DNA of 13,080 nucleotides from Jimgerdemannia flammicorona (lineage: Eukaryota; Mucoromycota; Endogonomycetes; Endogonales; Endogonaceae). The stretch's first letter is position 1. Every line of letters starts with the position of its first letter. The translations under genes were made by a program, and so were the position numbers. The notes beneath the pieces are model-generated. The model did no database searches and had not been told where the DNA came from. It was given only the letters and a program-made list of their open reading frames with translations. The DNA lies in contig RBNI01005052.1 of the NCBI GenBank assembly GCA_003990745.1, positions 1 to 13,080 on the forward strand. The letters run 5' to 3'. Positions 1-8,872 of this stretch are shown here, in pieces.

Positions 1-225
1 CCTTCACCACAACTCTACCACCACTCTTCTCTACAATCCTCCTTACTAGTCCCCTACATCTCCCCCCCTTGGGGCCCCATCCAATCCACCATGCCCTGAA
101 GAGCTCGAGCATCAGTTCCTCCCACCTTACTACCCTCAGGTTCACAGGCCTCCGAGGACCCTCCTCAAAGACGCTCTGCCAGTGTTCTGCGAGCCCCACC
201 CATATTGCAATGGCCCAACCAACCA

Positions 226-477
226 TCAGCCACTCATTCCCCACCCCCCCCACCAACCTTGACTGTAGTGCCGCCCACTGCCCACCCACCTCAGGGTCAG
301 TTGCTGGCACTCCCAATCTCCCCCAACTACCTTCCAAAAATTCTCCATACTCTCGCACTCCCCTAGCCAATGTTCAGGAGTCTGCACCACCCCTCCCTCC
401 TGCCCTATGTTATGACACTCCTCACAATCAAAAACCCCGCCATCCACCAGATAGCCAGCCCTAAAGTTCAGCATCAC
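226..477 (-). other. C-terminal zinc knuckle (zf-RVT type) of LINE A ORF2
   Basis: The minus-strand reading contains FDCEECHN, then TPEHWLGECESMENFWKVV, giving C-x2-C ... H-x4-C spacing with a following aromatic-rich stretch. This is the zinc-binding motif found after the reverse transcriptase in many LINE ORF2 proteins. Just upstream, WLPPKLWVVWWRLLR matches the conserved Pro-Pro-Lys ... Trp-Arg-Leu-Leu lead-in. It lies in the same frame as the FIDD motif and the RT C-terminal segment, so it belongs to the same ORF2. The role is probably nucleic-acid binding during integration. Confidence 0.75.
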
Positions 478-1293
478 ATTTCACCTCAACAGCCTCCACC
501 ATACTACCCAGAGTTTTGGTGGGAGCCATCTTGACACCACCTTGATCCAAGACCAGATGCCTGCCCAGTCCCATCCCTCCCCAATCCCAGCCTCTTGCCA
601 GGTCTCCGGCCAAAGGTCCTGTCCCAGACCCCAAAGGCACTCCATGCCCTCCTCTAATCAGAAGTCCTCGACCAGATTCCCTCCCAACAAGAGCCGGTCC
701 CACCTCTACATCTCCAGACCTCAGTCCTCATCCCCTTCAGTACCTTGCCACCAGATCCCAATGTGATGGGCCCCATCTACCACTCCCCACCAGAATTCTT
801 TGAACTGCATCCTCCAGCTATCATCCAAGGCCACCAAGGATAGTAGATCCCCTGAGCCACCCCGTGGTGACACCCTCACCTCCCACAAATGCTGCATAAG
901 GGGCACCCATTCTCCTCCTCTCAACTCACTGGCCCTCTTCATCCACCATGCCCTCAAGCAGAGCAGCCTCTTGGAAAAGTCCACCAGGCCAAGTCCTCTA
1001 TGATCCACAGGAAGTGCGAGTACCTCCCAACCAATCTGACTCTGGCGTCCAGCCCAGAGCCAAGAGTGGGCCATCTTGAGAAGCCTTTTAACCACCCACT
1101 TAGGAAAGTCCAAATGGTAGCCCGGATACCAAAGCTTTGGCATCCAATACATATTCAGAACAGTTACCCTCCCCACTAGCAACACCTGTCTACCACCCCA
1201 ACTCGTCAGTACCTTCCCCCATTCTACTAGCTTGCGCTCCCACCACTCCTTGGGAAGTAAAGAGCCATACACTGAGAAATAGATACTCAAGTA

Positions 1294-2195
1294 CTATACC
1301 ACTTCTCCAGCTGAGACAATTGTTCCAATGACATCCCCCCCTACAATTCCTTCCCCAAGGACCATTGTCTCACACTTGTGCCAGTTGAGTTTCGCTCCAG
1401 AACACCTCTCATACCACTCAACTATTTCCTTGAGCCTAGCCACATCTGCCACCAAACCCAACCCAACCACCATATCATCTATAAAGGCCCCCACCTTCAA
1501 TTGATGCCCAAGATATTCAATCCACCAACTCTGTGCCAGATTCTATCCAACAATGGCTCCAAGGCAAAGGTGTAAAGGATGGGTGACAATGGATCCCCCT
1601 GTGGCACCCCCCTCCCCAAGGGGAAGGAGGCCCCCCTATGGCCATTAGCCAGAATCGCAGCCCTACTCCCTTCCAGTAGTCCAATAAGTGACTGATACAT
1701 ACCCACTGGTACTCCAATGTGCTCCAGTACTTTCTCTAGCCATACTCTCCAAACCCTATCATAGGCTTTCTCCTGGTCCAGGAAGACCAAGCAGCCATCT
1801 TCCCCTGCAGCCCTAGCACCTTCAATAACCCCGTAAACCCATGCCATGCCATCTCAGATCAGTCGGCCCCCAACAAAGCCTTGCTGCTCCTTCCTTAGTA
1901 CCTGTTGGGCCACACCCTGTAATCTCACCACCAGAATTTTGGTGACCAGCTTGCAGTCCATATCCAGCAGCATAATGGGCCTCTAATTCTCCCAGTCCTC
2001 CTTACGCCCTTTGTCCTTGTACAGCAGTGATACCAGCCCCAACTGCTGCCCTCCAATCCATTCCCCAGTACTGATGACTGCATTACACATCAATGACATC
2101 TCCTCCAGAGCCTCCTCTATGGTTGCCATACGTTTCCAAAAGTCCCAAGGCAAACCATCCTCCCCCAGCACAGTTCCCAGAGTTGTTGATGCCAA
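1294..2195 (-). other. Reverse transcriptase domain of LINE A ORF2
   Basis: Motifs run in the expected order: GEDGLPWDFWKR (finger region), LVSLLYKDKGRKEDWEN then a stop then RPIMLLDMDCKLV (motif 1 area), QQGFVGGRLI then a stop, VFLDQEKAYDRV (motif A, with a catalytic Asp), RGVPQGDPLSPILY (motif B), and after a one-base frameshift GAFIDDMVVG (motif C, F-I-D-D at 1474-1485). Both Asp residues of motif C are present, but the more usual AYADD or AFADD is replaced by AFIDD. The DQEKA-D form of motif A favours L1/Tx1-like LINEs over Tad or Jockey types. This is family knowledge, not a tested placement. Confidence 0.9.
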
Positions 2196-2849
2196 AACTC
2201 GAAGGATCTCCTCTCCTAAAACTGGTCAACCAAGCTCCCCCAACCCTGCTGCAGGATTTGGGGGCCACTCTTCCAGATGCCGCTCAATGTCCTGCTCCCC
2301 CTCCCCTCCTTCCTCTTCACTCCAAAGGTTACTCCAGCGAGTGCTCAACTGGCCAAAGATCCCCTGCACACCTAATACCATCTCTCCCTCATTGTTAAGT
2401 ACTCCTTTCCATCAGTGTCTTGCTCCTCTAGCATGAAGGAGCCTGGACAAAAACCTTGTGGGCCTATCTCCTTCTTTCAATCCCTGCCACCATAGCCTGG
2501 CCGCCATAGCCTGAGCCTGCATTGCTTCCTCCTTCCTCAACAAATCCTGCAGTTCCACCACTTCCAGCCTAGCCCACTTAGCCTTTCAATCCCATACCTC
2601 CTCCTCCTCCAGTAATCCAGCCCAATTCAGGAGTAGCCTTTCAAGTCTCCTAGATGCCCATCGGACTTGTCTCCTCCACTGAGCACTCTGCTCCCTCCCC
2701 ACCTCCCCCCAGAACCTTTGAGCTTTGGATTTCAGTCTACGCCACCTATCTCCAATTCTCATCCCTGCTCACCTCCAATCATTAACCTTGGATCGTACCT
2801 CTACCACCCATACATTCCACAAGTCCATCTCATCCAGCAATGAAGAGTT

Positions 2850-3592
2850 TAGCCACCAATGTCCTGGCCCCTCCCCGCTCCCTCCAAACCTCCCACCACC
2901 CCGAATACCCCAGTGGTCTGACCAAGGGCACCACTCAACCTCCATCGTCTCCCAAACTGTATTGCCCCAATACTCAGCAGTCAGAACCCAATCAATCCTA
3001 GTTCCCAGTCCTCCCACCCAGTGAGTATATAGATGTTGGTCCCCATCCTGAAGTCGCATGGCATCCACCAGTGAGCTGAGTCATTCCACCTCTTCCCAGT
3101 CCTCCAATCCCCCACTCCTTCCTGCCACACCCCGTCCCCCATCAGTTCGGTCCAGTCTACTCTCCCATACCATATTAAAGTCTCTCCCAGACAATCCACC
3201 CCAGCCTCAACCAAGAGCCCAGAATCCTGCAGATCTCCAATCCATACCACTCGGGTCCCTCTCTCAGCCAGGCAGTAACAAGATCCCACTACAATTGAGT
3301 TCCATCCAGGCCTCCGCCACATCCCCCACACTAATCTACTACCCTAATGTCCAATGTCCACAATGTCCCCTTTCTCCTTTTTAATCAGGATTCCTACTTT
3401 ACCCTGCCAAACTGCCTCCCCACTCCACTCTCTTGTCCATTCCAGTCCATCTCCCTCCCCCTCACACTGTATATCTTGAAGTAAGAAGAGATCTGCCTCC
3501 ATTTTCTTCAGCCATCCAAAAATCATACATTGCCTCCCAGTCCCTCTAAGCCCATTGACATTCAAAGAAAAAATGTTAGTTGTACTATTCAT
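2850..3592 (-). other. APE-type endonuclease domain of LINE A ORF2
   Basis: The first 80 residues carry the LNVNGLRG start and the FLLQDIQCEG segment. In this family the residue after LQ is the metal-binding Glu of LQET; here it is Asp, as it also is in copy B. After a frameshift the next frame holds RDFNMVWESRLDRTDG (D-F-N at 3174-3182), the equivalent of the GDFN catalytic motif with the Gly replaced by Arg. Then come TRIDWVLTA and the terminal WSDHWGI motif (SDH at 2913-2921). These are the canonical exonuclease-endonuclease-phosphatase signatures in the correct order. The domain would nick the genomic target. The frameshift and the TGA at 3081-3083 inactivate it. Confidence 0.85.
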
Positions 3593-3626
3593 AGTGAAAT
3601 ATTTGATAAAGTTGATATCTACATAT

Positions 3627-5513
3627 CTACAATTCCATGCTCACTTCCTCTCCAGCCAGATCCAGGTTCCTTTCTGCTGTAATCTCATCTTCCACATTCT
3701 GCTGGTCATCCAGAGCCGCCAATAGTTCTGCACAGTCCTCACTATCCACTATCTCCATTGATGCCCAATGCTCCTCGCACACTACCTGCCACTTCTCCAG
3801 TCCCTTCCGCAGCCCCCACAGATAGACTGCCCTTTCATTAGCTATACCCAAGAGCATTGTCTCTCTTGCCTCAGTGACCTCATACTCCTCCGCCTCCAGA
3901 AGAGCTGCCATCATCTCATCTCTCAACTTCCTCATGACCTCCTCCCCTTGCAGCACTCACCCCCAGAATTCCTCACTGATCACCCAGAAGTCGATCTCGC
4001 CCAGGTCCTCGGCTGCCACATTTCACAGTGCCCTCAATAGCCACTTCTCCCCTCCAACTACCTCTGCTTCCTGCTCCAAATCTGCCTCTCCTTCCTTTCT
4101 CTCCTCAGTTCACACAGACTCATCCCACCCATCCTCAGACACATCCTCCAACTCCCCCTCTCCCACCTCGGGAATACCATACTGGATTGGGATATCTTCC
4201 ACCATTGCCATGTCCACTCCAGCCTCCTCTGGCCCCCATCCCCCACTCTCCTTTGCCTTCTCCCCTTGCTGCCCCACCTCTACCCAGATGCTAGCACTCA
4301 CTCCAGTGCCCTCCTCTGTAGCCCCTGCCCTGCAGCCCGCATCCAAACTGGCCAACAAATCCTTCTGCAGCTGTCTCCCCTTTGCCTTCTCCCAGAGCAC
4401 CTTGTCTATTCGCACCTTCTTACCCTCAATCACCTCCACTACCGTCCTAGCCTCATAAGCCCTCCAAGCCCTTTGCTGCCTCTCCACCACCCCAGCCAAG
4501 TCCTCAAGTGCCTCCAGCAGATCCTCCTCCTCTTCCTCTAACCACTTCACCCTCGAAACCTTGTACTCCACCTGGCCCCACTTCAATGCCACCAGCCAGT
4601 CCCTAGCCTTTCCGGTATTCTCCATCCCAAACAACCTCAACCGGACATCCACATCTCCTGTCCTGAGCTCAGTCCCCTCCCACACCCTGAATCCAATGTC
4701 AACCACTTCGCCATACTCCTTCACCACATCTGTGACCAGCCTCCTTGCCTCCTCCTTCTTCACCGTCAGTAAGTCCGCAATCACCAGATAAACCACCCGG
4801 AGATCCCAGCGCATACACCTCGCCATTGGTACTAAAATCCCTCCAACCACCACACCCTTCTCCACTGCCTCCAGTAGCAAATCTTCCTCTTCAAACCCCA
4901 CCTCAACCACCTCCAGCTTCTTCAAAAATTTAACTGAGGCTGCACCCTTCACCTCGCTCGCCAATAGCCCCAGTACCATCTTTGCTATCACCACCAAGCC
5001 TCAGAAGCACAGTGTGATGGCAAATTCCGATTGAGATTTCTTGAGTAATGGGGCCACCATGAGGCCCACCACACTATTAGCCAGATCTCCAGATCCCGTG
5101 CCACTCCCCTGTCCAGGTCCTCCATCAGCTGTCACATCTGGATTTTTTTCCAGATTGCCCATCACACCGCCATCAACAGTCACAACCTCAGCCACTACTC
5201 CTCCAGCCCCACTATGCTGTCCCCCCAGTGGAGAGACCTCCTTGCCACTCGAGGAAGCAGCCGCCTTTCCCAGCTCCAGCCAGCCATCCAGTCCTATCGC
5301 CTGCTTCCCCATCCTGACCTTATCCGCGAAGGTCATCCTCCCTCCCCCATGTGGCCTTGCACCACCTCTGCCACCCCCTCCAGCCCCACATCCTCTCATC
5401 AAAGCACTCAGCATGCCAAGACCAGCACCCTGACCCCCTCCCACATGTTGCCAGTCAAAGGCACTGGGGCCCCCCTGCCCAGTATGCTCACCAGAATATA
5501 TGTTACTCGCCAT
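3627..5513 (-). pseudogene. LINE A ORF1: RNA-binding-type protein, four stops
   Basis: A single frame of about 629 codons from the ATG at 5513 (MASN...) to the TAG at 3627-3629, interrupted by TGA codons at 5001-5003, 4110-4112, 4023-4025 and 3957-3959. The first 170 residues are Gly-rich and low in complexity. Then come two segments that look like RRM-type folds: one around ASVKFLKKLEVVEVGFEEED, and one around VYLVIADLL with EYGEVVDIGFRVWEGTELRTG. The tail is acidic and probably coiled. LINE ORF1 proteins usually bind the element RNA and form the particle. The RRM reading is an inference from hydrophobic spacing and YGEV; no CCHC knuckle is visible. The internal stops are all TGA, as expected from C-to-T or G-to-A decay of CGA or TGG. 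Confidence 0.8.
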
Positions 5514-5606
5514 CTTGAAAGTACCGATACTTGAAGATGTTGCCGAAAGTGTTGTCAGAGTCTTGTATCACCCGAATGTTACAGGTGAAAAGGAGCGGCC
5601 CCCTCC
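5514..5606 (-). promoter_or_regulatory. LINE A 5' leader and junction with copy B
   Basis: Roughly 93 bases between the ORF1 ATG and the point where copy B's endonuclease reading stops. LINEs carry an internal promoter here, but no core element is recognisable. The leader does not resemble the leaders of B and C apart from a short G-rich start followed by CTCCTTTT. The junction lies within about 10 bases of 5606 and cannot be fixed exactly because both sides are G-rich on the minus strand. Confidence 0.5.
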
Positions 5607-6014
5607 TAGAATGTCCAACCCAATCTCATCTCATCCTCCCCAATCCAGCCAGTCTTCCACCCATTGGTTTTGCTCTCTGCTAACTGCTGGCAGATATGCA
5701 GAGCCAACCACCAGCCCATCACTAGCTCCTCCTTTCAATCTCCCCCAGATCAATCGATCACCATATACCTCAACCTTCTTCAGCTCTCCTTTCCCCAAGC
5801 CAACCAAGATGCCCACCTGCTCATTCCACCCTGTGCTACCAAACCATTCCTTACTCCACTCCTTATAATCTTGCTCCCCATAGGCCCGAACATCCTGCAG
5901 AAACACCACATCATACCTCCTGGTCTTCAGCCACCGAAATAGCCACCTTTGCTTCACTCCATCATGCAAACCATTGACATTTAGCAATAATATATGTAGA
6001 CTGTTCATTATCAT
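5607..6014 (-). pseudogene. LINE B ORF2 fragment: N-terminal APE endonuclease
   Basis: Reads MIMNSLHILLLNVNGLHD... from the ATG at 6014; a second ATG at 6008 aligns with A's start. It shows YDVVFLQDVRAYGEQDYKEW and QVGILVGL, the standard first third of a LINE endonuclease that nicks target DNA. It reaches WVEDWLDWGG, meets a TGA, and continues about 8 codons to LDILGG, which is where the catalytic GDFN would follow. At that point sequence passes into copy A's leader. The ORF1 stop is only 12 bases upstream, so translation of ORF2 may have relied on reinitiation. As it stands the fragment lacks GDFN and SDH and would be inactive. Confidence 0.85.
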
Positions 6015-6026
6015 GAATAAAAATGT

Positions 6027-7870
6027 TTAAAGTTCAACTGGAATTGCCACCACCTTTTCAGCCCTACCACAGATAATTGCCTTATGCTCCTCGCAAATAG
6101 CCCTCCAAATACGGGCTCCATTTATACCACTGCAGAAGGCATCCACTTACTCTGATACCACCTTCCTAATGTCAGCTATATGGTCCTCATCTATCTCATA
6201 TCCTTCATCATCCAGAAGCACTGCCACCATCACTGTCACCAACTTTGGCCCCTGCAATGCCACATTGAGGAACCCTTCCCAGGCCTCCTGCGATCCATTA
6301 AATACATCCACTTCCTTGATGTCCTCCTCCGCAAGTTCCTCGAGCACTGCCTGATACCAGTCATCTGCCATCATCACCATGGGCCCAGGGGTGGCTGGCC
6401 TTGGGGTCCTACTCAGCTCCTGCAATATCTCTCTATCCACTGACATGTTGGAAGCCACATCCACCAGGTCATCCTCCTCTATACCTTTCTCCAGCCTAAC
6501 TACTTCACCTGCCTCTAGGCATTCCCAATGAACATTGACTGCTCCCGCCATACAAACATCCTCCAACTGGGTCTCTGGTACCACCTCAACAACCTCCTCA
6601 AAGCCCCCAGCATTTGCCTCCTCCTTGTCAGCCCACTTCCCCTTTACTGGTGCATGAGTGGAGTTCTCCACACCCCCTAGTTGTGAAAAGGACACCTCGG
6701 CCATCTCCACCTCTTCCATCTGACTTTTGGCCATCTCTGCTCTCTCCTCTTCCTCCCTTTTCGAGCCTTGAAGGACAGTCTGCAGGCGCTCCCAGTTCGC
6801 CCTTCGCCACCTCTTCCTCCTCCCCTCTGTCGGAATCCAGATCCAGTCCTTGGCAGACTCCTCCCATTTCCTCTTCTGCAATTCCTTCACAGCCTCTCTC
6901 TCCTCCAGAGTGATAAGCAATTCCTCCTCCTCCTGTTCAGAACCCTTCCTTCTCCACACTTTGCACTCCTGCCCTCTAATACGAACTACTTCTGGTCAGT
7001 CCCTCTCTTGCCCCATGGCCTCCTTGCCTTCCAGCCTCACCATCACCTCACAGTTGCCATTCCTCAGCTTGGTCCCCTCCCAGAACATGAACCCAAAGTC
7101 AACCATCTCACCATAAACCCCCAGTGCCTCCTCCACCATTCCTTTGGTCTCCTGTCTCCCCAAAGTCGGCAGCTCTTCAATCACTAGTCATACTGCCCAT
7201 GGGTCCCATCTCAGGCATCTCGCCATGCCAACCTTGACGCTCTTGACAACCAGCCCTTTCTCCAGGGCCTTCACCATCTCTTCCTCCTCGACAAATCCTA
7301 TCTCAACTGCCTCAGCTGATGGGATGAACTTCAGTGACTCTGCCCCTGCAATCTCCTCTCCCACTAGCCACAAGACCTCCCTAGCAGACATCCCCAGCCC
7401 CAGAAAATTCGCTGATATGGCCCATGTCGATACTGACTTGTGGAAGAAGGGATGCACCACCAGTTCACCAGAGCCGGCTGCCATCATTGCCTTCTTCTTA
7501 TTCTCTGAAACTCCAGCAGTTACTCCAGCCATCGGCCCAGCCCCAGGAATACTAGTCCCAGCCATACCACTTCTGGAACCCTGGCCCCCAGCAGACACCT
7601 GACCAGTCACCTGACCCGTCACCTGGCCAGTCACCTGACTCCTACCCCTGTCAATACTACGTCCCCCTTGCCCTCCCCCATGGGCCTTGTAGCAGCCCTC
7701 CTGCCCCCCATCACCATGTGCCAACTCTCAATGCCAGCCTGCCTCCCCTGACCACCTACTCCTCATGCCCCTCCACCAGCTCCAACAGTTGCTGTGAAAC
7801 TCTTGGGGAGACCCAGACCAGGCTTCCTTCTCTCCAAATGCTCAGAGCTTGATGAACTCTGGGTTGCCAT
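6027..7870 (-). pseudogene. LINE B ORF1: RNA-binding-type protein, broken
   Basis: Starts at the ATG at 7870 (MATQSSSSSEHLERR), homologous to C's start. A TGA lies at 7763-7765 and a frameshift between about 7725 and 7660. From there one frame runs to the TAA at 6027-6029, with stops at 7188-7190 (TGA), 6996-6998 (TGA) and 6147-6149 (TAA). Layout matches A: Gly/Gln-rich N-terminus; VHPFFHKSVSTWAISANFLG and ESLKFIPSAEAVEIGF (first fold); LVIEELP with YGEMVDFGFMFWEGTKLRNG (second RRM-like fold); a basic Lys/Arg stretch near 6850; an acidic C-terminal half; and an ICEEH motif near the end that also occurs in A. The expected role is binding of element RNA. The fold is inferred from motif spacing only. 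Confidence 0.8.
7601..7636 (-). repeat. 12-base tandem repeat inside LINE B ORF1 (Gln-Val-Thr-Gly)
   Basis: Three 12-base units (gaccagtcacct, gacccgtcacct, ggccagtcacct on the plus strand) encode Gln-Val-Thr-Gly repeats in the N-terminal low-complexity part of ORF1. A degenerate partial unit precedes them. The unit is a multiple of three, so length changes keep the frame. Copy C has no such array at the matching place. Confidence 0.8.
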
Positions 7871-8042
7871 TCGATGAAAACTCCACCGAAACAGATGAGA
7901 TTTGTTGTGAACTGTAGCTAGACTCCTGCCACACCTTGTACACCAGAATAAATGATGGGAAAACTTGAAAACGTGTTGCTTGTCACGAAAAGATGCCCGT
8001 GTGGCTTAGCTTGCTCTGAATGGTTCGAGCAAAAGGAGTCCT
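7871..8042 (-). promoter_or_regulatory. LINE B 5' leader
   Basis: About 172 bases upstream of the ORF1 ATG on the minus strand. It is clearly homologous to copy C's leader at 8669-8838; both share long stretches such as the bases around 7985-8035 and 8785-8835. The conserved 5' start is GGACTCCTTTTGCTC. In LINEs this region holds the internal promoter, but no TATA box or known factor site is obvious. Confidence 0.7.
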
Positions 8043-8668
8043 CCCCACCTCAGATACCTCGCCATTCCAATCTGGACACCCTTGACCACTATCCCTTTCT
8101 CCAGTGCCTTCACCATCACATCCTCCTCTACAAATCCAATCTCCACAGCCTTCGCTGAAGGGATGAACTTCAGGGATTCCACCCCAGCCACTTCCTCCCC
8201 CATCAGTCTCAGAACCTCCTTTGCTGACATCGCCAATCCCAGAAAATTTGCTGAGACTGCCCATGTCAATACCGATTTGTGGAAGAAAGGCCTCACCACC
8301 AACTTGCCTGTTTCTGCTGCCAGAGTTACCTTCCCCTTAGTCTCTGAAACCCCTGTAGTCATCCTGCCAGGCACAGCTGTGCCACCAGCAGTCCTCTCCC
8401 CAGCCACCTGCCCAGCCACAGAAGAACCAGTCCCTAGTGTCACACCACCAGACCCCTGTCCCCTCTGTCCAACCCCTATGGGCCTAGCTGCAGTCCTCCT
8501 ATTTCCAACTACCGTACGCCAGGCCTCAAGCCCACCAGTCCTCCCCTGTCCACCAGCCCTCCCAGCAGCCACACTAGCCCCTGCAGCAGCTGCAAAGCTC
8601 TTGGAAAGGCCCAGATCAGGCCTCCTCCTCTCCAGGCACTCAGAGCTAGAGGATTCTTAACTAGCCAT
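8043..8668 (-). pseudogene. LINE C ORF1 N-terminal fragment
   Basis: Reads MAS then TAA (codon 4, 8657-8659), then an open frame ESSSSECLERRRPDLGL... to the truncation near 8045. The start aligns with B (MATQSSSSSEHLERR), where codon 4 is CAG, so the stop is probably a CAA-to-TAA change. The first fold (VRPFFHKSVLTWAVSANFLG, ESLKFIPSAKAVEIGF) is complete up to MARYLRW; the second fold and everything after it is missing. Apart from the codon-4 stop the frame is open, so C has decayed less in this part than B. The ORF1 role is inferred from the family. Confidence 0.8.
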
Positions 8669-8838
8669 ATTGCCAAAACTTGATGGTTTTCTTCGAAACT
8701 TGTTGTGCCTTGTAGGTAGACTCCTGCTGTATGATGTACACTAGTGTATTCGAAATGAAAACTTGAAAACATGTTGTCTTTTGCCAAAAGATGCCTGTGT
8801 GGCTTAGCTTGCTCTGAGTGGTTTGAGCAAAAGAAGTC
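8669..8838 (-). promoter_or_regulatory. LINE C 5' leader
   Basis: About 170 bases between C's ORF1 ATG and its 5' end, a direct repeat of the B leader (7871-8042) with scattered substitutions and small indels. Two independent copies with the same start and length support this as the true 5' end of the subfamily. Confidence 0.68.
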
Positions 8839-8872
8839 TTTTTTATAGTCACTTGGACTTGTCCTTTTTTAC

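Larger units (their letters stand above)
1..3592 (-). pseudogene. LINE A ORF2: endonuclease-reverse transcriptase, broken and partial
   Basis: ORF2 of a LINE makes the protein that nicks target DNA and copies the element RNA into it (target-primed reverse transcription). The reading starts at the ATG at 3592 (MNSTTN...), which aligns with B's MNSLH start. Domains in order: APE-type endonuclease (3592 to about 2850), linker (to about 2200), reverse transcriptase (about 2195 to 1300), RT C-terminal region (1290 to 721), zinc knuckle (about 450 to 330). The frame changes between 3344 and 3190, and again between about 1540 and 1500. In-frame stops include 3081-3083 (TGA), 2586-2588 (TGA), 2412-2414 (TGA), 2226-2228 (TGA), 1983-1985 (TAG), 1854-1856 (TGA) and 1294-1296 (TAG). 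About 1,197 codons lie in the window, close to the usual full length of L1-type ORF2, so little is missing on the left. Confidence 0.88.
1..5606 (-). mobile_element. LINE copy A (L1/Tx1-like non-LTR retrotransposon), 3' end off window
   Basis: Minus-strand LINE read from its 5' end near 5606 to beyond base 1. Order: a leader of about 93 bases, ORF1 (5513 to 3627), a 34-base gap, then ORF2 (from 3592) with endonuclease, reverse transcriptase and zinc knuckle. The 5' boundary is set where copy B's endonuclease reading stops matching and the leader begins. No RNase H domain is visible. Both ORFs have several stops and ORF2 has two frameshifts, so the copy is dead. Its ORF1 is clearly diverged from B and C, so it is a different subfamily. 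The placement in L1/Tx1 rests on the LDQEKAYDRV-type RT motif and the LNVNGL endonuclease start; the clade call needs a phylogeny. Confidence 0.88.
5607..8042 (-). mobile_element. LINE copy B, 3' part missing
   Basis: Second minus-strand LINE. It has a leader (8042 to 7871), ORF1 (7870 to 6027) and the first third of the ORF2 endonuclease (6014 to about 5607), then stops abruptly at copy A's 5' end. LINEs are usually truncated at the 5' end. A copy with an intact 5' end and no 3' end is best explained by another element inserted into it, with the rest lying beyond A's far end. ORF1 is about 80 percent identical (by eye) to copy C across the shared 85-residue block, so B and C are the same subfamily. 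Confidence 0.82.
8043..8838 (-). mobile_element. LINE copy C, truncated inside ORF1 by copy B
   Basis: Third minus-strand LINE. Only the leader and the N-terminal third of ORF1 remain. ORF1 homology to B ends at ARYLRW near 8045, where B's leader begins directly. As with B, the 5' end is kept and the 3' end is lost, which fits insertion of B into C. Its 5' end, GACTTCTTTTGCTC, abuts a six-T run and a LINE tail remnant at 8839-8864. Confidence 0.8.

Noticed and set aside
721..1290. Free-standing 189-codon gene
   Set aside because: It is the RT C-terminal part of LINE A ORF2, in frame with the FIDD segment and cut from it only by the TAG at 1294-1296.
1..3592. RNase H domain in LINE ORF2
   Set aside because: The region after the reverse transcriptase goes into the zinc knuckle without the D-E-D-D pattern of RNase H.
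3874..4458. Long plus-strand Ser/Pro-rich reading (and similar ones at 69-464, 2011-2436, 5041-5433, 8082-8660)
   Set aside because: Each lies opposite a homologous LINE ORF with domain motifs. Their Pro/Ser/Thr richness follows from the purine-rich LINE sense strand.
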